Positions 17,142-25,924 of a DNA stretch of 64,000 nt are shown here, in pieces (positions within the stretch are counted from its first letter, which is position 1; each line of letters opens with the position of its first letter). The DNA comes from Crocinitomicaceae bacterium (GTDB taxonomy: Bacteria > Bacteroidota > Bacteroidia > Flavobacteriales_D > Crocinitomicaceae). Location of the stretch: contig JAKVAR010000014.1 of the NCBI GenBank assembly GCA_022447585.1, forward strand, positions 62,001-126,000, given 5' to 3'. The position numbers and the translations under genes are program-made. The notes below the pieces were generated by a model. That model was given only the letters and a program-made list of their open reading frames with translations, was not told the origin of the DNA and searched no databases.

Positions 17142-19055
17142 ATGATGAGAATTTTACTTGGATTTTTAGTATTGCTATTACCAATTATAAGTAACGCACA
17201 ACAAAATCAATCTTCTGCAATGAAGAAATTTGAAGTGGACAGCTATTATGAGCTGGTTAATGATTCCATCGATGAAGCGAAATCTGTTTTAAGTTTTAAG
17301 AGTGATACTACATTCCTTAATGTTAAGAAAGGAATGGATGAGAAGATAGACGATGCATTTAGACCAGTAGCTGATTTTGTTGGTGAAATTATTTTTAAAT
17401 CTGTAAAGCTTGGGACTGTTAATCAGAAGTCAAGTTTAACTATCTCTGAAGAACAATTAGCTGAAGCCGGTGGTTCTTTAGAAATCCGTTTCAATGATTT
17501 CAAAATAAATCAGTCAAAACCAGTTGAGAGTTTTGAGATTATTAATGGAAAGGCAAAATTTAAAGATGATTCTAAGTCATCTATGATTATTACAGAAGCT
17601 GGTACGATTGAGATAGATATGACAGGAACTTATTTTAATGTGCCTTTGGTGTTAATCATTTTGATTGGTGGAGCGCTATTTTTCACTCTATTCTTTAAGT
17701 TCGCAAACTTCACCTTAATTAAAACAGCTGTGAAGATTGTTAAAGGGGATTATGATAAAATTGATCATCATACTTCAGATCCGGCAGAGGGCGATTCTAC
17801 TCCAAGTGAAGATGTTTTTGAAACTATTGCTGTCGAAGGTGAAGGAGAGGTGTCTCACTTTCAGGCGTTAACTGCAGCATTATCAGCAACGGTTGGTCTT
17901 GGAAATATTGCCGGTGTTGCTGTCGCAATTTCTTTAGGTGGTCCTGGTGCTACTTTCTGGATGATCTTGGCTGGATTCTTAGGTATGGCGACAAAGTTTA
18001 CGGAGTGCACGTTAGGTGTAAAGTATAGAGAAGTTACAGAAGATGGAACTGTTCATGGTGGTCCAATGTATTACCTTTCAAAAGGGCTTAAAGAAAAAGG
18101 TTTTGCAGTAATAGGAAAAATTTTGGCAATTTTCTTCGCAATTATGTGTGTTGGTGGTTCATTCGGAGGTGGAAATATGTTTCAAGCTAATCAAGCTGCA
18201 GCTCAGCTTTCAGGCAAGTTAGGTTTGGAGAGTGGTTCCGCTGGTGTTATCATCGGTATTGTTATGGCTGCAATTGTGGGAGTCGTGATTATCGGTGGTA
18301 TTAAAAGAATTGGTTCTGTTACTGAGAAGGTGGTTCCTTTTATGGCTGTGATATATGTGGGGGCTGCATTGGTTATTATTGGGATTCATTACGCATCTGT
18401 TCCAGCTGCTTTTGGATTAATTTATGATGGCGCTTTTAATTCAAGTGCGGCGTTAGGTGGTATTGTTGGTGTATTGATTGTAGGGTTTCAAAGAGCTGCA
18501 TTTTCTAATGAAGCGGGGGTTGGTTCTTCTGCAATTGCCCATTCAGCAGTAAGAACTAAGTATGCTGCGAGTGAAGGGATTGTTGCTTTGTTAGAGCCAT
18601 TTATTGATACAGTTATTATTTGTACAATGACTGCTTTGGTTTTAATCATTACTAATATCGATGGAGGCTTTATTGAATATGGAAGTGATTCTGGGATTGG
18701 TGGTATTGAATTAACAGCTACTGCATTTAATACAACAATTCCATATTTTGATTGGGTTCTTATGATTGCAGCTGTCCTGTTCGCAATTTCAACAATGTTA
18801 TCATGGTCATATTATGGTCTCCAAGCATGGAAGTATTTATTTGGTAAAGGAAAGGCGGCAGATACGACTTACAAAGTTATCTTTTTATTTTTTGTAGTTG
18901 TTGGTTCGTCAATTAGTCTTGGTGCAGTTATTGATTTCTCGGATGCAATGATTTTTGCAATGGTATTCCCTAATATTATTGGTTTAATAATCTTAGCGCC
19001 AAAAGTCAAAAGCGAATTGGCTAGGTATAAAAGTGCGATTAAGTCAGCGGACTAA
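17142..19055 (+). CDS. Alanine/glycine:cation symporter (AGCS family) with an extra N-terminal domain
   Basis: A 637-residue sodium/amino-acid symporter of the AGCS family. Membrane helices start at about residue 166, and core signatures include [50 protein letters not shown] and [21 protein letters not shown] signal-peptide-like segment (1-20) precedes a helix-like stretch, and about 80 extra residues (86-165, beta-like) are inserted before the first main helix. Typical family members are 450-550 residues. The added domain would face the periplasm. Substrate is probably alanine or glycine, by family. Both first codons are ATG; 17142 is used. Confidence 0.9.
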   Translation: MMRILLGFLVLLLPIISNAQQNQSSAMKKFEVDSYYELVNDSIDEAKSVLSFKSDTTFLNVKKGMDEKIDDAFRPVADFVGEIIFKSVKLGTVNQKSSLTISEEQLAEAGGSLEIRFNDFKINQSKPVESFEIINGKAKFKDDSKSSMIITEAGTIEIDMTGTYFNVPLVLIILIGGALFFTLFFKFANFTLIKTAVKIVKGDYDKIDHHTSDPAEGDSTPSEDVFETIAVEGEGEVSHFQALTAALSATVGLGNIAGVAVAISLGGPGATFWMILAGFLGMATKFTECTLGVKYREVTEDGTVHGGPMYYLSKGLKEKGFAVIGKILAIFFAIMCVGGSFGGGNMFQANQAAAQLSGKLGLESGSAGVIIGIVMAAIVGVVIIGGIKRIGSVTEKVVPFMAVIYVGAALVIIGIHYASVPAAFGLIYDGAFNSSAALGGIVGVLIVGFQRAAFSNEAGVGSSAIAHSAVRTKYAASEGIVALLEPFIDTVIICTMTALVLIITNIDGGFIEYGSDSGIGGIELTATAFNTTIPYFDWVLMIAAVLFAISTMLSWSYYGLQAWKYLFGKGKAADTTYKVIFLFFVVVGSSISLGAVIDFSDAMIFAMVFPNIIGLIILAPKVKSELARYKSAIKSAD

Positions 19056-19058
19056 TTA

Positions 19059-19913
19059 ATGTCGCTTTCTCGGAGAAATAGAAGAGGCCTTTTTGGGTTG
19101 TTGGTTTTGTCATTGATTGTGGCATTCATCCCACGAATACTTCTTTTTTTTAGTGAAGTAGAGCGACCAACAATTACAACTGAAGAGGCGGTTGAGTTGC
19201 ATCAAGAGTTTGTTCAAAAGGAAAAGCAAATTTTCACTCAGAAGAAAGTCTCTTCAAAGAAGAAATTTAAAGTTCCACCTGAGAGATTTGACCCTAATTT
19301 GTATACTGTGAATGACTGGATAAATTTAGGTCTTTCTCGAAGGCAAGCGGATGTTGTGCTTAAATTTTCCCGAAACGGGCTCTATTCAAATAAGCAGCTT
19401 AAGAAAATTTTTGTAATTCCCGAAGAACTTTATGATTTGCTCAAGGATTCTACATTTTACCCTGTTAAGGAAATAAATGAATTCAAGAAGGAAGAGTTCG
19501 TTTCTTATGAGATTACTGAAGTTGATATTAATGCAGCTTCAATTGAAGATTTGGAGGAATTGCCGGGTATTGGACCATATTACGCGAAAAAGATCGTGGA
19601 GTATAGAAATGAACTAGGTGGATTCTTCAGTTCAATTCAACTACTTGATTTGTGGAAGTTCGATATTCATAAATACGATAAGATTCGAGATCATATAAAT
19701 ATTGGCGATGGTGTGTTTAAAAGAATGAACGTAAATAAGGCTTCTCTGGATGAATTAAAGGCGCATCCTTATATAGAGTATGCTGTGGCTAATTCAATAG
19801 TGAAGATGAGAACGCATAATGGGGGGTATGACAAAAGTGAAGACTTGTTGAAATCTAAACTAATAGATTACCCGCTACTGAATAAGATTAAATATTACAT
19901 AATTTTAGAATAA
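19059..19913 (+). CDS. Helix-hairpin-helix (ComEA-like) membrane-anchored protein
   Basis: A 284-residue protein with an N-terminal membrane anchor (about 10-30) and ComEA-type helix-hairpin-helix motifs. The clearest is VDINAASIEDLEELPGIGP (about 158-176) with KIVEYRNELGGF after it. A second, MNVNKASLDELKAHPYIE, lies at about 223-240, and a degenerate one near 85-120. Such motifs bind DNA non-specifically; Bacteroidota have many long HHH proteins of this type whose role, possibly DNA uptake, is not proven. It overlaps apt by one base and follows the symporter by three bases. Confidence 0.82.
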   Translation: MSLSRRNRRGLFGLLVLSLIVAFIPRILLFFSEVERPTITTEEAVELHQEFVQKEKQIFTQKKVSSKKKFKVPPERFDPNLYTVNDWINLGLSRRQADVVLKFSRNGLYSNKQLKKIFVIPEELYDLLKDSTFYPVKEINEFKKEEFVSYEITEVDINAASIEDLEELPGIGPYYAKKIVEYRNELGGFFSSIQLLDLWKFDIHKYDKIRDHINIGDGVFKRMNVNKASLDELKAHPYIEYAVANSIVKMRTHNGGYDKSEDLLKSKLIDYPLLNKIKYYIILE

Positions 19914-20440
19914 TGATTGAGGGAAAATTAAGAAGTGCTATCAGAGATATACCTGACTTTCCTATGGAGGGGGTTGTGTTTAAGGATATTACTCCAATAA
20001 TGATGGATGCTGAATTGTCAAATGAAGTGGTCGAGTGCTTATATCAAAAATACAAAGATCATAAAATTGATGCGGTAGCGGGAATTGAAAGTCGTGGTTT
20101 TTTATTTGGGTATCCTTTAGCGATGAAATTAAAGGTGCCTTTTGTACTTATTCGTAAAAAAGGAAAATTGCCATATGATAAGATTAGCCATGATTATGAT
20201 CTTGAATATGGTAGTGCAACAATAGAAATACATACGGATGCTTTAAATAAAAATGACCATGTATTAATACATGATGACCTACTTGCAACTGGTGGTTCTG
20301 CTGAGGCTGCAGGTATTTTAGTTGAGAAAACAGGAGCTAAAGTTGCGGGCTTTGATTTTTTAGTTTCCTTAGATTTTTTAAATGGAGCTGAGAAATTGAA
20401 GAAATTCTCTGACAATATTGCTAATTTAGTCGCTTATTAA
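19913..20440 (+). CDS. apt: Adenine phosphoribosyltransferase
   Basis: Apt salvages adenine to AMP using PRPP in the cytoplasm. At 175 residues it has the usual length. Family landmarks are IRDIPDFPMEGVVFKDITP at the N terminus, GIESRGFLFG, IRKKGKLPY and the PRPP-binding VLIHDDLLATGGSAEAAG, with Asp-Asp and Thr-Gly-Gly intact. It is translationally coupled to the HHH gene (TAATG overlap). Confidence 0.95.
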   Translation: MIEGKLRSAIRDIPDFPMEGVVFKDITPIMMDAELSNEVVECLYQKYKDHKIDAVAGIESRGFLFGYPLAMKLKVPFVLIRKKGKLPYDKISHDYDLEYGSATIEIHTDALNKNDHVLIHDDLLATGGSAEAAGILVEKTGAKVAGFDFLVSLDFLNGAEKLKKFSDNIANLVAY

Positions 20441-20469
20441 AAAGTACTAATCAACTTTATAAAAACAAC

Positions 20470-21609
20470 ATGAACTTCGAAATGAACGAAAATCAGACGA
20501 TCATTGCACAAATGGTGCGTGATTTTGCTGAGAAAGAAATAAGACCAAACCTAATTCAATGGGATGCTGATGAGCATTTCCCTGTAGATACAATGAAGAA
20601 AATGGGTGAACTAGGCCTTTTAGGTATTTATATCCCGGAAGAATATGGTGGAAGTGGATTCGGTTATTTCGAATATGTAACAGCATTAATCGAACTTGGA
20701 AAAGTTTGTGGCGGAATTGGTCTTAGTGTTGCTGCTCATAATTCTTTATGTACAGGTCATATATATTATCACGGTACAGAGGCGCAAAAGAAAAAATATT
20801 TGCCAAAATTAGCTTCTGGTGAATTTATCGGAGCATGGGGGTTAACTGAACCTAATACGGGGTCTGATGCTATGCGCATGAAGACTACAGCGGTTAAAGA
20901 AGGTAATGAATGGGTTATTAATGGAGCTAAAAATTGGATAACTCATGGTTTGTCTGGTGATGTAGCTGTGGTTCTCGTAAGAACAGGTGAGCTTTTAGAT
21001 AGTAAAGGAATTACAGCTTTTATAGTGGAGAAAGGTACGCCTGGTTTTTCAGCTGTTAAGATTGGAGATAAATTAGGGGTGAGAGCAAGTGAAACTGCTG
21101 AGCTGATTTTTGATAACGTTAGAGTTCCTGACGAGAATGTTATTGGTGAAGTTGGAATGGGCTTCGTTCAAGCAATGCAGATTTTGGATGGTGGTAGGAT
21201 TTCCATCGCTGCACTTTCTTGCGGGATAGCAAGAGGAGCTTATGAAGCTTCTGTAAAATATGCAAAGGAAAGAGAACAATTTGGTAAGCCAATTGCACAA
21301 TTTCAAGCAATCGGATTTAAATTGGCAGATATGGCTACTGAGGTTGAAGCGGCAGAGCTACTTACTTTTCAGGCGGCATATTTGAAGAATAATAAATTGC
21401 CAATGACTAAGCAAGGGGCTTATGCGAAGTATTTTGCTAGCGAGGTGTCTGTTAGATGCGGTAATGAAGCTGTTCAGATCATGGGAGGATATGGTTATAC
21501 TAAGGAATATCCCGCAGAAAAGTTTTTGCGTGATGCAAAGCTGATGACGATCGGTGAGGGTACCTCTGAAATACAAAAAGTTGTTATTTCTAGAGAAATT
21601 TTAAAATAA
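20470..21609 (+). CDS. Acyl-CoA dehydrogenase
   Basis: A 379-residue FAD-dependent acyl-CoA dehydrogenase that introduces the alpha-beta double bond in an acyl-CoA. The FAD/substrate signature GAWGLTEPNTGSDA is near residue 116, and the C-terminal catalytic base region reads YTKEYPAEKFLRDAK then IGEGTSEIQ, where Glu363 corresponds to the catalytic glutamate of short/medium-chain members. Chain-length preference (short-chain or branched, as in butyryl- or isobutyryl-CoA dehydrogenase) cannot be told from sequence by eye. It is 29 bases after apt, with no clear promoter between. Confidence 0.92.
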   Translation: MNFEMNENQTIIAQMVRDFAEKEIRPNLIQWDADEHFPVDTMKKMGELGLLGIYIPEEYGGSGFGYFEYVTALIELGKVCGGIGLSVAAHNSLCTGHIYYHGTEAQKKKYLPKLASGEFIGAWGLTEPNTGSDAMRMKTTAVKEGNEWVINGAKNWITHGLSGDVAVVLVRTGELLDSKGITAFIVEKGTPGFSAVKIGDKLGVRASETAELIFDNVRVPDENVIGEVGMGFVQAMQILDGGRISIAALSCGIARGAYEASVKYAKEREQFGKPIAQFQAIGFKLADMATEVEAAELLTFQAAYLKNNKLPMTKQGAYAKYFASEVSVRCGNEAVQIMGGYGYTKEYPAEKFLRDAKLMTIGEGTSEIQKVVISREILK

Positions 21610-21612
21610 GCA

Positions 21613-21642
21613 TTTGCAATTAAGATTTTAGTTGTATATTTG
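21613..21642 (+). promoter_or_regulatory. Promoter of rpsU
   Basis: TTTG (21613-21616), 18 bases, TAtaTTTG (21635-21642): a full match to the Bacteroidota sigma-A consensus, 33 bases before the rpsU ATG. Confidence 0.75.
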
Positions 21643-21675
21643 CCGTCCAATTAAAGAAAATTAATACACATACAT

Positions 21676-21867
21676 ATGTTAATTATCCCAGTTAAAGAAG
21701 GAGAAAATATCGAGAGAGCGATTAAGAAGTATAAGAAGAAATTCGAAAAGACCAAAGTAATGCGTGAGCTAAGAGGTCGTAAAGAATTTGTTAAGCCTTC
21801 TATTACTAAAAGACAGCAAAAAATTAAAGCGTCTTACAAGCAAAGAATGCAATCTGCTGAAGTGTAA
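21676..21867 (+). CDS. rpsU: 30S ribosomal protein S21
   Basis: A 63-residue S21 with IIPVKEGENIERAIKKYKKK at the N terminus and a very basic C-terminal helix, as usual for this family. S21 sits near the 3' end of 16S rRNA; in Bacteroidota it takes part in hiding the anti-Shine-Dalgarno sequence, which fits the near absence of SD motifs in this window. It has its own strong promoter and a strong terminator that runs into the next gene. Confidence 0.95.
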   Translation: MLIIPVKEGENIERAIKKYKKKFEKTKVMRELRGRKEFVKPSITKRQQKIKASYKQRMQSAEV

Positions 21868-21894
21868 ATTGTAACATTTCACATCAAAATACGT

Positions 21895-21926
21895 AAGAGG
21901 AGTCATATATGATTCCTCTTTTTTTT
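21895..21926 (+). terminator. rpsU terminator that contains the xer start codon
   Basis: AAGAGGAGTCA / TGATTCCTCTT form an 11-bp stem (one G-T pair) around a TATA loop, followed by six more T. The ATG of the recombinase (21909-21911) lies across the loop and the 3' arm. It is a textbook intrinsic terminator that doubles as a structure hiding the next start codon. Confidence 0.8.
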
Positions 21927-22799
21927 GCAGATAATTTTTTCGTTTACTTAACTTCTGAAAAACGATTTTCAGAACATACTATTTTAGCTTATAAGAAGGA
22001 CGTCGAACAGTTTGCTTCTTTCTGTGATATTGACTCTTTGGAAGATGTTAATGAGGTTACCGCAAAGTTGGTTCGGGCTTGGGTTGTAGACCTTTTAGAT
22101 CAAGGATTGTCCACGTCTTCTGTTAATCGAAAACTGTCAACACTAAGAACATTTTTTAAATGGTGCATGCGCGAAGGTATTTCATCTCATAATCCGATGC
22201 TGCTTGTTCGAGGGGTGAAGAGCAAGAAAAGATTACCTTCTTTTGCTCAGAATGATGAAATGAAACTTGTCAATATTCGTCCGTTGTTTACCGATGATTT
22301 TGAGGGAGTGCGAGATTTGTTAATTTTTGAGGTGTTGTATCAGACTGGTATCCGATCCAGCGAATTAATTGGATTAAAAGAAGCGGATGTTTCGGATGAA
22401 TTGATTAAGGTGTTGGGAAAGAGGAATAAGGAACGTATCATACCTATTTCTAGCGATTTAGTTGGAATAATTGAGGTTTATCGTGAAAAAAGGAGGGAAA
22501 TAGATCCTAATCCAGAATATTTTTTCCTGTTAAAAAGTGGTAAAAAATTATATCCCAAGCTTGTCTATAGAAAAATAAATAATTACCTTGGAAAGGCGAC
22601 CGGGCTAGACAAAAAGAGTCCGCATGTTTTAAGGCATACTTTTGCAACGCACATGTTAAATAACGGTGCAGGCTTGGAGGTGTTAAAAGAGATTTTAGGG
22701 CATGCGAATTTATCAGCGACTCAAATTTATACACATAATTCGTTTGCCCAGTTGACAGATATTTATTCACAGTCCCATCCAAGGGGGCAAAAAAAATAA
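21909..22799 (+). CDS. XerC/XerD-type tyrosine recombinase
   Basis: A 296-residue tyrosine recombinase with the core-binding SAM-like N-terminal domain (about 5-90) and the catalytic domain. Active-site residues are all visible: Arg149 (TGIRSSELIGL), Lys171, His239 and Arg242 (HVLRHTFATH), His265 (ILGHANLSATQIYTH) and Tyr274. Length and motif order fit XerC/XerD, which resolve chromosome dimers at dif with FtsK. Its place between rpsU and hpf is conserved in Flavobacteria, so it is a host gene and not an integrase. No better start than ATG 21909 exists, although it lies inside the rpsU terminator hairpin. Confidence 0.9.
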   Translation: MIPLFFADNFFVYLTSEKRFSEHTILAYKKDVEQFASFCDIDSLEDVNEVTAKLVRAWVVDLLDQGLSTSSVNRKLSTLRTFFKWCMREGISSHNPMLLVRGVKSKKRLPSFAQNDEMKLVNIRPLFTDDFEGVRDLLIFEVLYQTGIRSSELIGLKEADVSDELIKVLGKRNKERIIPISSDLVGIIEVYREKRREIDPNPEYFFLLKSGKKLYPKLVYRKINNYLGKATGLDKKSPHVLRHTFATHMLNNGAGLEVLKEILGHANLSATQIYTHNSFAQLTDIYSQSHPRGQKK

Positions 22800-22803
22800 G
22801 CGT

Positions 22804-23097
22804 ATGGATTTTAAAGTAAACACAGTGCATTTTACAGCCGACAAAGAGTTAGTTGAGTTCATCCATGAGAAAGTAAAGAAGCTTGAATTGATGTATGATC
22901 AGATAATTTCAAGTGAAGTTTATTTGCGACTTGATAAAAGTGATACAAATGAAAATAAGATAGCAGAAGTTAAATTGTTAATTCCCGGCAATGAATTGTT
23001 CGCAAAGAAACAATGCAAAAGTTTCGAGGAAGCAGCAGATTCTGCAGTGCAAGCATTAAAAAAGCAAGTTTCTCGTCAGAAAGATAAATATGCTTAA
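22804..23097 (+). CDS. hpf: Ribosome hibernation/translation inhibition factor (HPF/RaiA, short form)
   Basis: A 97-residue protein of the sigma-54 modulation/RaiA family, which binds the 30S decoding region and stalls ribosomes in stationary phase. It has the expected beta-alpha-beta-beta-beta-alpha pattern with FTADKELVEFIHEKVKKLE and a lysine-rich C-terminal helix. It is a short HPF without the dimerising extension of long HPF. It follows xer by four bases and ends in a terminator before the tRNA cluster. Confidence 0.88.
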   Translation: MDFKVNTVHFTADKELVEFIHEKVKKLELMYDQIISSEVYLRLDKSDTNENKIAEVKLLIPGNELFAKKQCKSFEEAADSAVQALKKQVSRQKDKYA

Positions 23098-23123
23098 TTG
23101 TTGAATATTAGAAAATTAAGTAG

Positions 23124-23152
23124 TGAGCGGTTGTAGGCCGCTTATTTTTTTT
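23124..23152 (+). terminator. Terminator after hpf
   Basis: A 7-bp stem (TGAGCGG / CCGCTTA) with a 7-base loop is followed by eight T and then a further T-rich stretch to 23174. Confidence 0.8.
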
Positions 23153-23183
23153 CATTTTTTTTCATTTTTTTTTCAAAAAGTCA

Positions 23184-23213
23184 TTGCAGAAAGAAAATAG
23201 TTACTTACATTTG
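23184..23213 (+). promoter_or_regulatory. Promoter of the tRNA-tuf operon
   Basis: TTG (23184-23186), 19 bases, TAcaTTTG (23206-23213): consensus Bacteroidota promoter 67 bases upstream of tRNA-Thr, as expected for a stable-RNA operon. Confidence 0.72.
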
Positions 23214-23279
23214 CACTCCCAATCGGGGAAACGAAATAAGAAAAGTTCTTTAACATATTGATAAGAAATCAAATATTAA

Positions 23280-23353
23280 GCCGATGTAGCTCAGCTGGCT
23301 AGAGCAGCTGATTTGTAATCAGCAGGTCGGGGGTTCGAGTCCCTCCATCGGCT
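23280..23353 (+). tRNA. tRNA-Thr (anticodon TGT)
   Basis: Cloverleaf is complete: acceptor GCCGATG/CATCGGC with discriminator T, anticodon stem GCTGA/TCAGC with loop TTTGTAA, and TTCGAGT T-loop. 3' CCA is not encoded. Confidence 0.95.
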
Positions 23354-23361
23354 CGGTTTTT

Positions 23362-23443
<82 letters not shown>

Positions 23444-23470
23444 CTGAATATTTTTCTTGTCATTTAATAA

Positions 23471-23543
23471 GCGGGAGTAGCTCAGTTGGTAGAGCGTCAG
23501 CCTTCCAAGCTGAGGGTCGCGAGTTCGAATCTCGTCTCCCGCT
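23471..23543 (+). tRNA. tRNA-Gly (anticodon TCC)
   Basis: Acceptor GCGGGAG/CTCCCGC with discriminator T, anticodon stem TCAGC/GCTGA, loop CTTCCAA. CCA is not encoded. Confidence 0.95.
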
Positions 23544-23659
23544 CAAATTTTAAGAACGGCATTGCCGATTGGATTTTGTAGTGGATCGTTTACTAAGGTA
23601 TTTGTGAAGTTGTAAGGTCCTTTTTTTTTCGGTAATGACTCGGAAGAGAATTAAATTTT

Positions 23660-23683
23660 TTTTCACCCATTTTTGGGTGGAAA
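23660..23683 (+). promoter_or_regulatory. Hairpin in the tuf leader
   Basis: CACCCA-TTTT-TGGGTG, flanked by T and A runs, forms a 10-bp hairpin 51 bases before the tuf ATG in the 190-base leader. A TTTTG run follows. It could be a weak attenuator between tRNA-Gly and tuf, or a processing signal. No clean second promoter is seen in this gap; GGTATTTG at 23599-23606 is the nearest -7-like sequence. Confidence 0.4.
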
Positions 23684-23733
23684 TTTTGTATATAATAAAG
23701 GTTTATTTTTTTAACTAAGAAACACACAGAACA

Positions 23734-24921
23734 ATGGCTAAGGAAACTTTTGATCGTTCCAAACCACACGTAAACATTGGAACTATTGGTCACGTCGATC
23801 ACGGAAAAACAACTTTGACTGCCGCTATCTCTAGCGTATTATCAAGTCAAGGTCTTGCTGAAACTCGCGATTTCTCTTCAATTGATAACGCACCTGAAGA
23901 AAAAGAGCGTGGTATTACTATTAACACATCTCACATTGAGTATCAAACTGCTAACCGTCATTACGCACACGTTGACTGTCCAGGTCACGCTGATTACGTA
24001 AAGAACATGGTTACTGGTGCTGCTCAAATGGATGGTGCTATCTTGGTGGTTGCTGCTACTGATGGACCAATGCCTCAAACTCGTGAGCACATCCTTTTAG
24101 GACGTCAGGTTGGTGTTCCGAGAATGGTTGTATTCATGAATAAAGTGGATATGGTTGATGATGAAGAGTTACTAGAGTTAGTTGAAATGGAAATCAGAGA
24201 ATTGTTAGAGTTCTATGAGTACGATGGTGACAATACTCCAGTTATCGCTGGTTCTGCATTAGGTGCGTTGAATGGTGAAGAGAAATGGGTTGCTTCAGTT
24301 AATGAATTAATGGAAAACGTTGATACTTGGATTGAATTACCTCCTCGTGATGTAGATAAGGATTTCTTAATGCCTGTGGAGGATGTATTTACGATTACAG
24401 GTCGTGGTACTGTAGCTACTGGACGTATTGAGGCTGGTGTTATTAACTCTGGAGATCCTGTAGATATTTTAGGTATGGGAGACGCTAACTTAGAGTCTAC
24501 TGTAACTGGAGTTGAAATGTTCCGTAAAATTTTAGATAGAGGTGAAGCTGGTGATAACGTTGGTTTATTACTACGTGGAATTGAGAAGTCTCAAATCAAA
24601 CGTGGAATGGTTATCTGTAAGAAAGGTTCAACTACTCCTCATATGGAATTCAAAGCTGAGATTTATGTATTGAAGAAAGAAGAAGGTGGTCGTCACACTC
24701 CTTTCCATAACAAGTATCGTCCTCAGTTCTATTTAAGAACAACAGATGTAACTGGTGAAATTTTCTTGACTGATGGTCGTGAAATGGTAATGCCAGGAGA
24801 TAACGTTACAATTACCGTTAAGTTGATTGTACCGGTAGCAATGAACAAAGGTTTACGTTTCGCTATCCGTGAGGGTGGTAGAACTGTAGGTGCCGGTCAG
24901 GTTACTGAAATTATCTCATAA
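23734..24921 (+). CDS. tuf: Translation elongation factor Tu
   Basis: EF-Tu delivers aminoacyl-tRNA to the ribosome in its GTP form. The 395-residue protein has the P-loop [10 protein letters not shown], switch [22 protein letters not shown], and domains II and III including [13 protein letters not shown] and the C-terminal [12 protein letters not shown]. The sequence is intact and of standard length. It is read from the tRNA-operon promoter and possibly its own. Codon use is visibly biased to CGT, GGT and AAC, as for a highly expressed gene. Confidence 0.98.
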   Translation: MAKETFDRSKPHVNIGTIGHVDHGKTTLTAAISSVLSSQGLAETRDFSSIDNAPEEKERGITINTSHIEYQTANRHYAHVDCPGHADYVKNMVTGAAQMDGAILVVAATDGPMPQTREHILLGRQVGVPRMVVFMNKVDMVDDEELLELVEMEIRELLEFYEYDGDNTPVIAGSALGALNGEEKWVASVNELMENVDTWIELPPRDVDKDFLMPVEDVFTITGRGTVATGRIEAGVINSGDPVDILGMGDANLESTVTGVEMFRKILDRGEAGDNVGLLLRGIEKSQIKRGMVICKKGSTTPHMEFKAEIYVLKKEEGGRHTPFHNKYRPQFYLRTTDVTGEIFLTDGREMVMPGDNVTITVKLIVPVAMNKGLRFAIREGGRTVGAGQVTEIIS

Positions 24922-24945
24922 TTTATTATTAGGATAAATAATATA

Positions 24946-24970
24946 GAGGGGAAGCTCGCTTCCCCTTTTA
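24946..24970 (+). terminator. Hairpin between tuf and tRNA-Trp
   Basis: GGGGAAG-CTCG-CTTCCCC is a strong stem, but only four T follow before tRNA-Trp starts at 24972. It may be a leaky terminator or an RNase processing site. Confidence 0.6.
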
Positions 24971-24971
24971 T

Positions 24972-25044
24972 ACGGGTGTAGCTCAGTTGGTAGAGTACTG
25001 GTCTCCAAAACCATTGGTCGTGGGTTCGAATCCTACCGCCCGTG
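24972..25044 (+). tRNA. tRNA-Trp (anticodon CCA)
   Basis: Acceptor ACGGGTG/CGCCCGT with discriminator G, loop CTCCAAA. The outermost anticodon-stem pair (27:43) is a C-T mismatch, while the other four pair normally. It is usual for tRNA-Trp to sit between tuf and secE in Bacteroidota. Confidence 0.93.
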
Positions 25045-25057
25045 CTAAATTGATGAA

Positions 25058-25276
25058 ATGTCAAAAGTAAAGGAATATTTTAGTGAAACTGTTACCGAGA
25101 TGGTGCACAGAGTCACATGGCCGACATGGAAAGAATTACAAAGTAACACCATTATTGTTGTTGTTGCTTCTGTCCTTATAGCACTTACTATTTTTGCGAT
25201 GGATTTTGCATTCGGTATCACAGGAGATAATGATTCTTTCTGGAAAGGTCTACTTGGATTTATTTATAAAATGTAA
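25058..25276 (+). CDS. secE: Preprotein translocase subunit SecE
   Basis: SecE is the essential clamp of the SecYEG channel. This is the short 72-residue single-helix form: an amphipathic helix with EMVHRVTWPTWKELQSNT at about 13-30, then a membrane helix at about 33-52. Position between tRNA-Trp and nusG is the conserved one. Start ATG 25058 has only an A-rich leader. Confidence 0.93.
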   Translation: MSKVKEYFSETVTEMVHRVTWPTWKELQSNTIIVVVASVLIALTIFAMDFAFGITGDNDSFWKGLLGFIYKM

Positions 25277-25290
25277 TCGTTCAATACAAG

Positions 25291-25842
25291 ATGGCGGAGG
25301 TAAAAAAGCGCTGGTACGTTGTAAGAGCGATCAGTGGTAAAGAAAAAAAGGTTAAAGAATATTTAGAGATGGAAATTTCTAGATTAAAATTAACTGATTT
25401 CGTAGATCAAATTTTAATCCCTACAGAAAAAGTTTTTCAAATTAGAAACGGTAAGAAAGTTTCTAAAGAGAAAGCTTATTTGCCGGGTTATGTATTGGTA
25501 GAAGCGGCTCTAGTCGGTGAAGTTCCTCACGTAATTAGAAGCATTCCTAATGTAATCGGATTTTTAGGAAATGAAAAGGGTGGAGATCCGTCTCCAATGA
25601 GATTATCAGAAGTTAATAGAATCTTAGGTAAGGTTGATGAGCTTTCTGAATCAGAGGAAGAAATGAAAATCCCATTCGTTCTTGGTGAGGCGGTTAAAGT
25701 TATTGACGGTCCATTTAATAACTTCAGCGGAGTCATTGATGAAATCAATGAAGAAAAGAAGAAGCTGAAAGTGATGGTGAAGATATTTGGAAGAAAAAAC
25801 TTGCTTGAGCTTAGTTACATGCAAGTAGAAAAAGAAGTTTAA
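25291..25842 (+). CDS. nusG: Transcription termination/antitermination protein NusG
   Basis: NusG binds RNA polymerase and links it to Rho or the ribosome. The 183-residue protein has the NGN domain (KRWYVVRAISGKEKKVKEYL at the start, YLPGYVLVEA in the middle) and a C-terminal KOW domain (GEAVKVIDGPFNNFSGVID). There is no insert or extension. It starts 14 bases after secE. Confidence 0.96.
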   Translation: MAEVKKRWYVVRAISGKEKKVKEYLEMEISRLKLTDFVDQILIPTEKVFQIRNGKKVSKEKAYLPGYVLVEAALVGEVPHVIRSIPNVIGFLGNEKGGDPSPMRLSEVNRILGKVDELSESEEEMKIPFVLGEAVKVIDGPFNNFSGVIDEINEEKKKLKVMVKIFGRKNLLELSYMQVEKEV

Positions 25843-25849
25843 AGAGTAT

Positions 25850-25905
25850 ATTAACCGTAGGAGTGATGAAGGCTATTAAAGCTTCCAGTTAGTAATCATG
25901 TTTGA
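25850..25905 (+). promoter_or_regulatory. Candidate L1-binding leader of rplKA
   Basis: The 82-base gap between nusG and rplK contains GTAGGAGTGATGAAGGCT followed by a short loop and AGCTTCC. It can fold as a stem with an asymmetric internal loop GTGATGA, resembling the site by which ribosomal protein L1 represses its own rplK-rplA message in other bacteria. The assignment is inferred from the motif and the position. Confidence 0.4.
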
Positions 25906-25924
25906 CTACACAATTTAAAAACAA

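Noticed and set aside
21909-22799. Tyrosine recombinase as a sign of an integrated mobile element
   Set aside because: It lies in the conserved rpsU-hpf gap, has XerC/XerD size, and no attachment-site repeats or phage genes are nearby.
22507-22830. Minus-strand frame of 107 codons across xer and hpf
   Set aside because: It covers the coding part of two well-supported genes and shows no domain or start signal.
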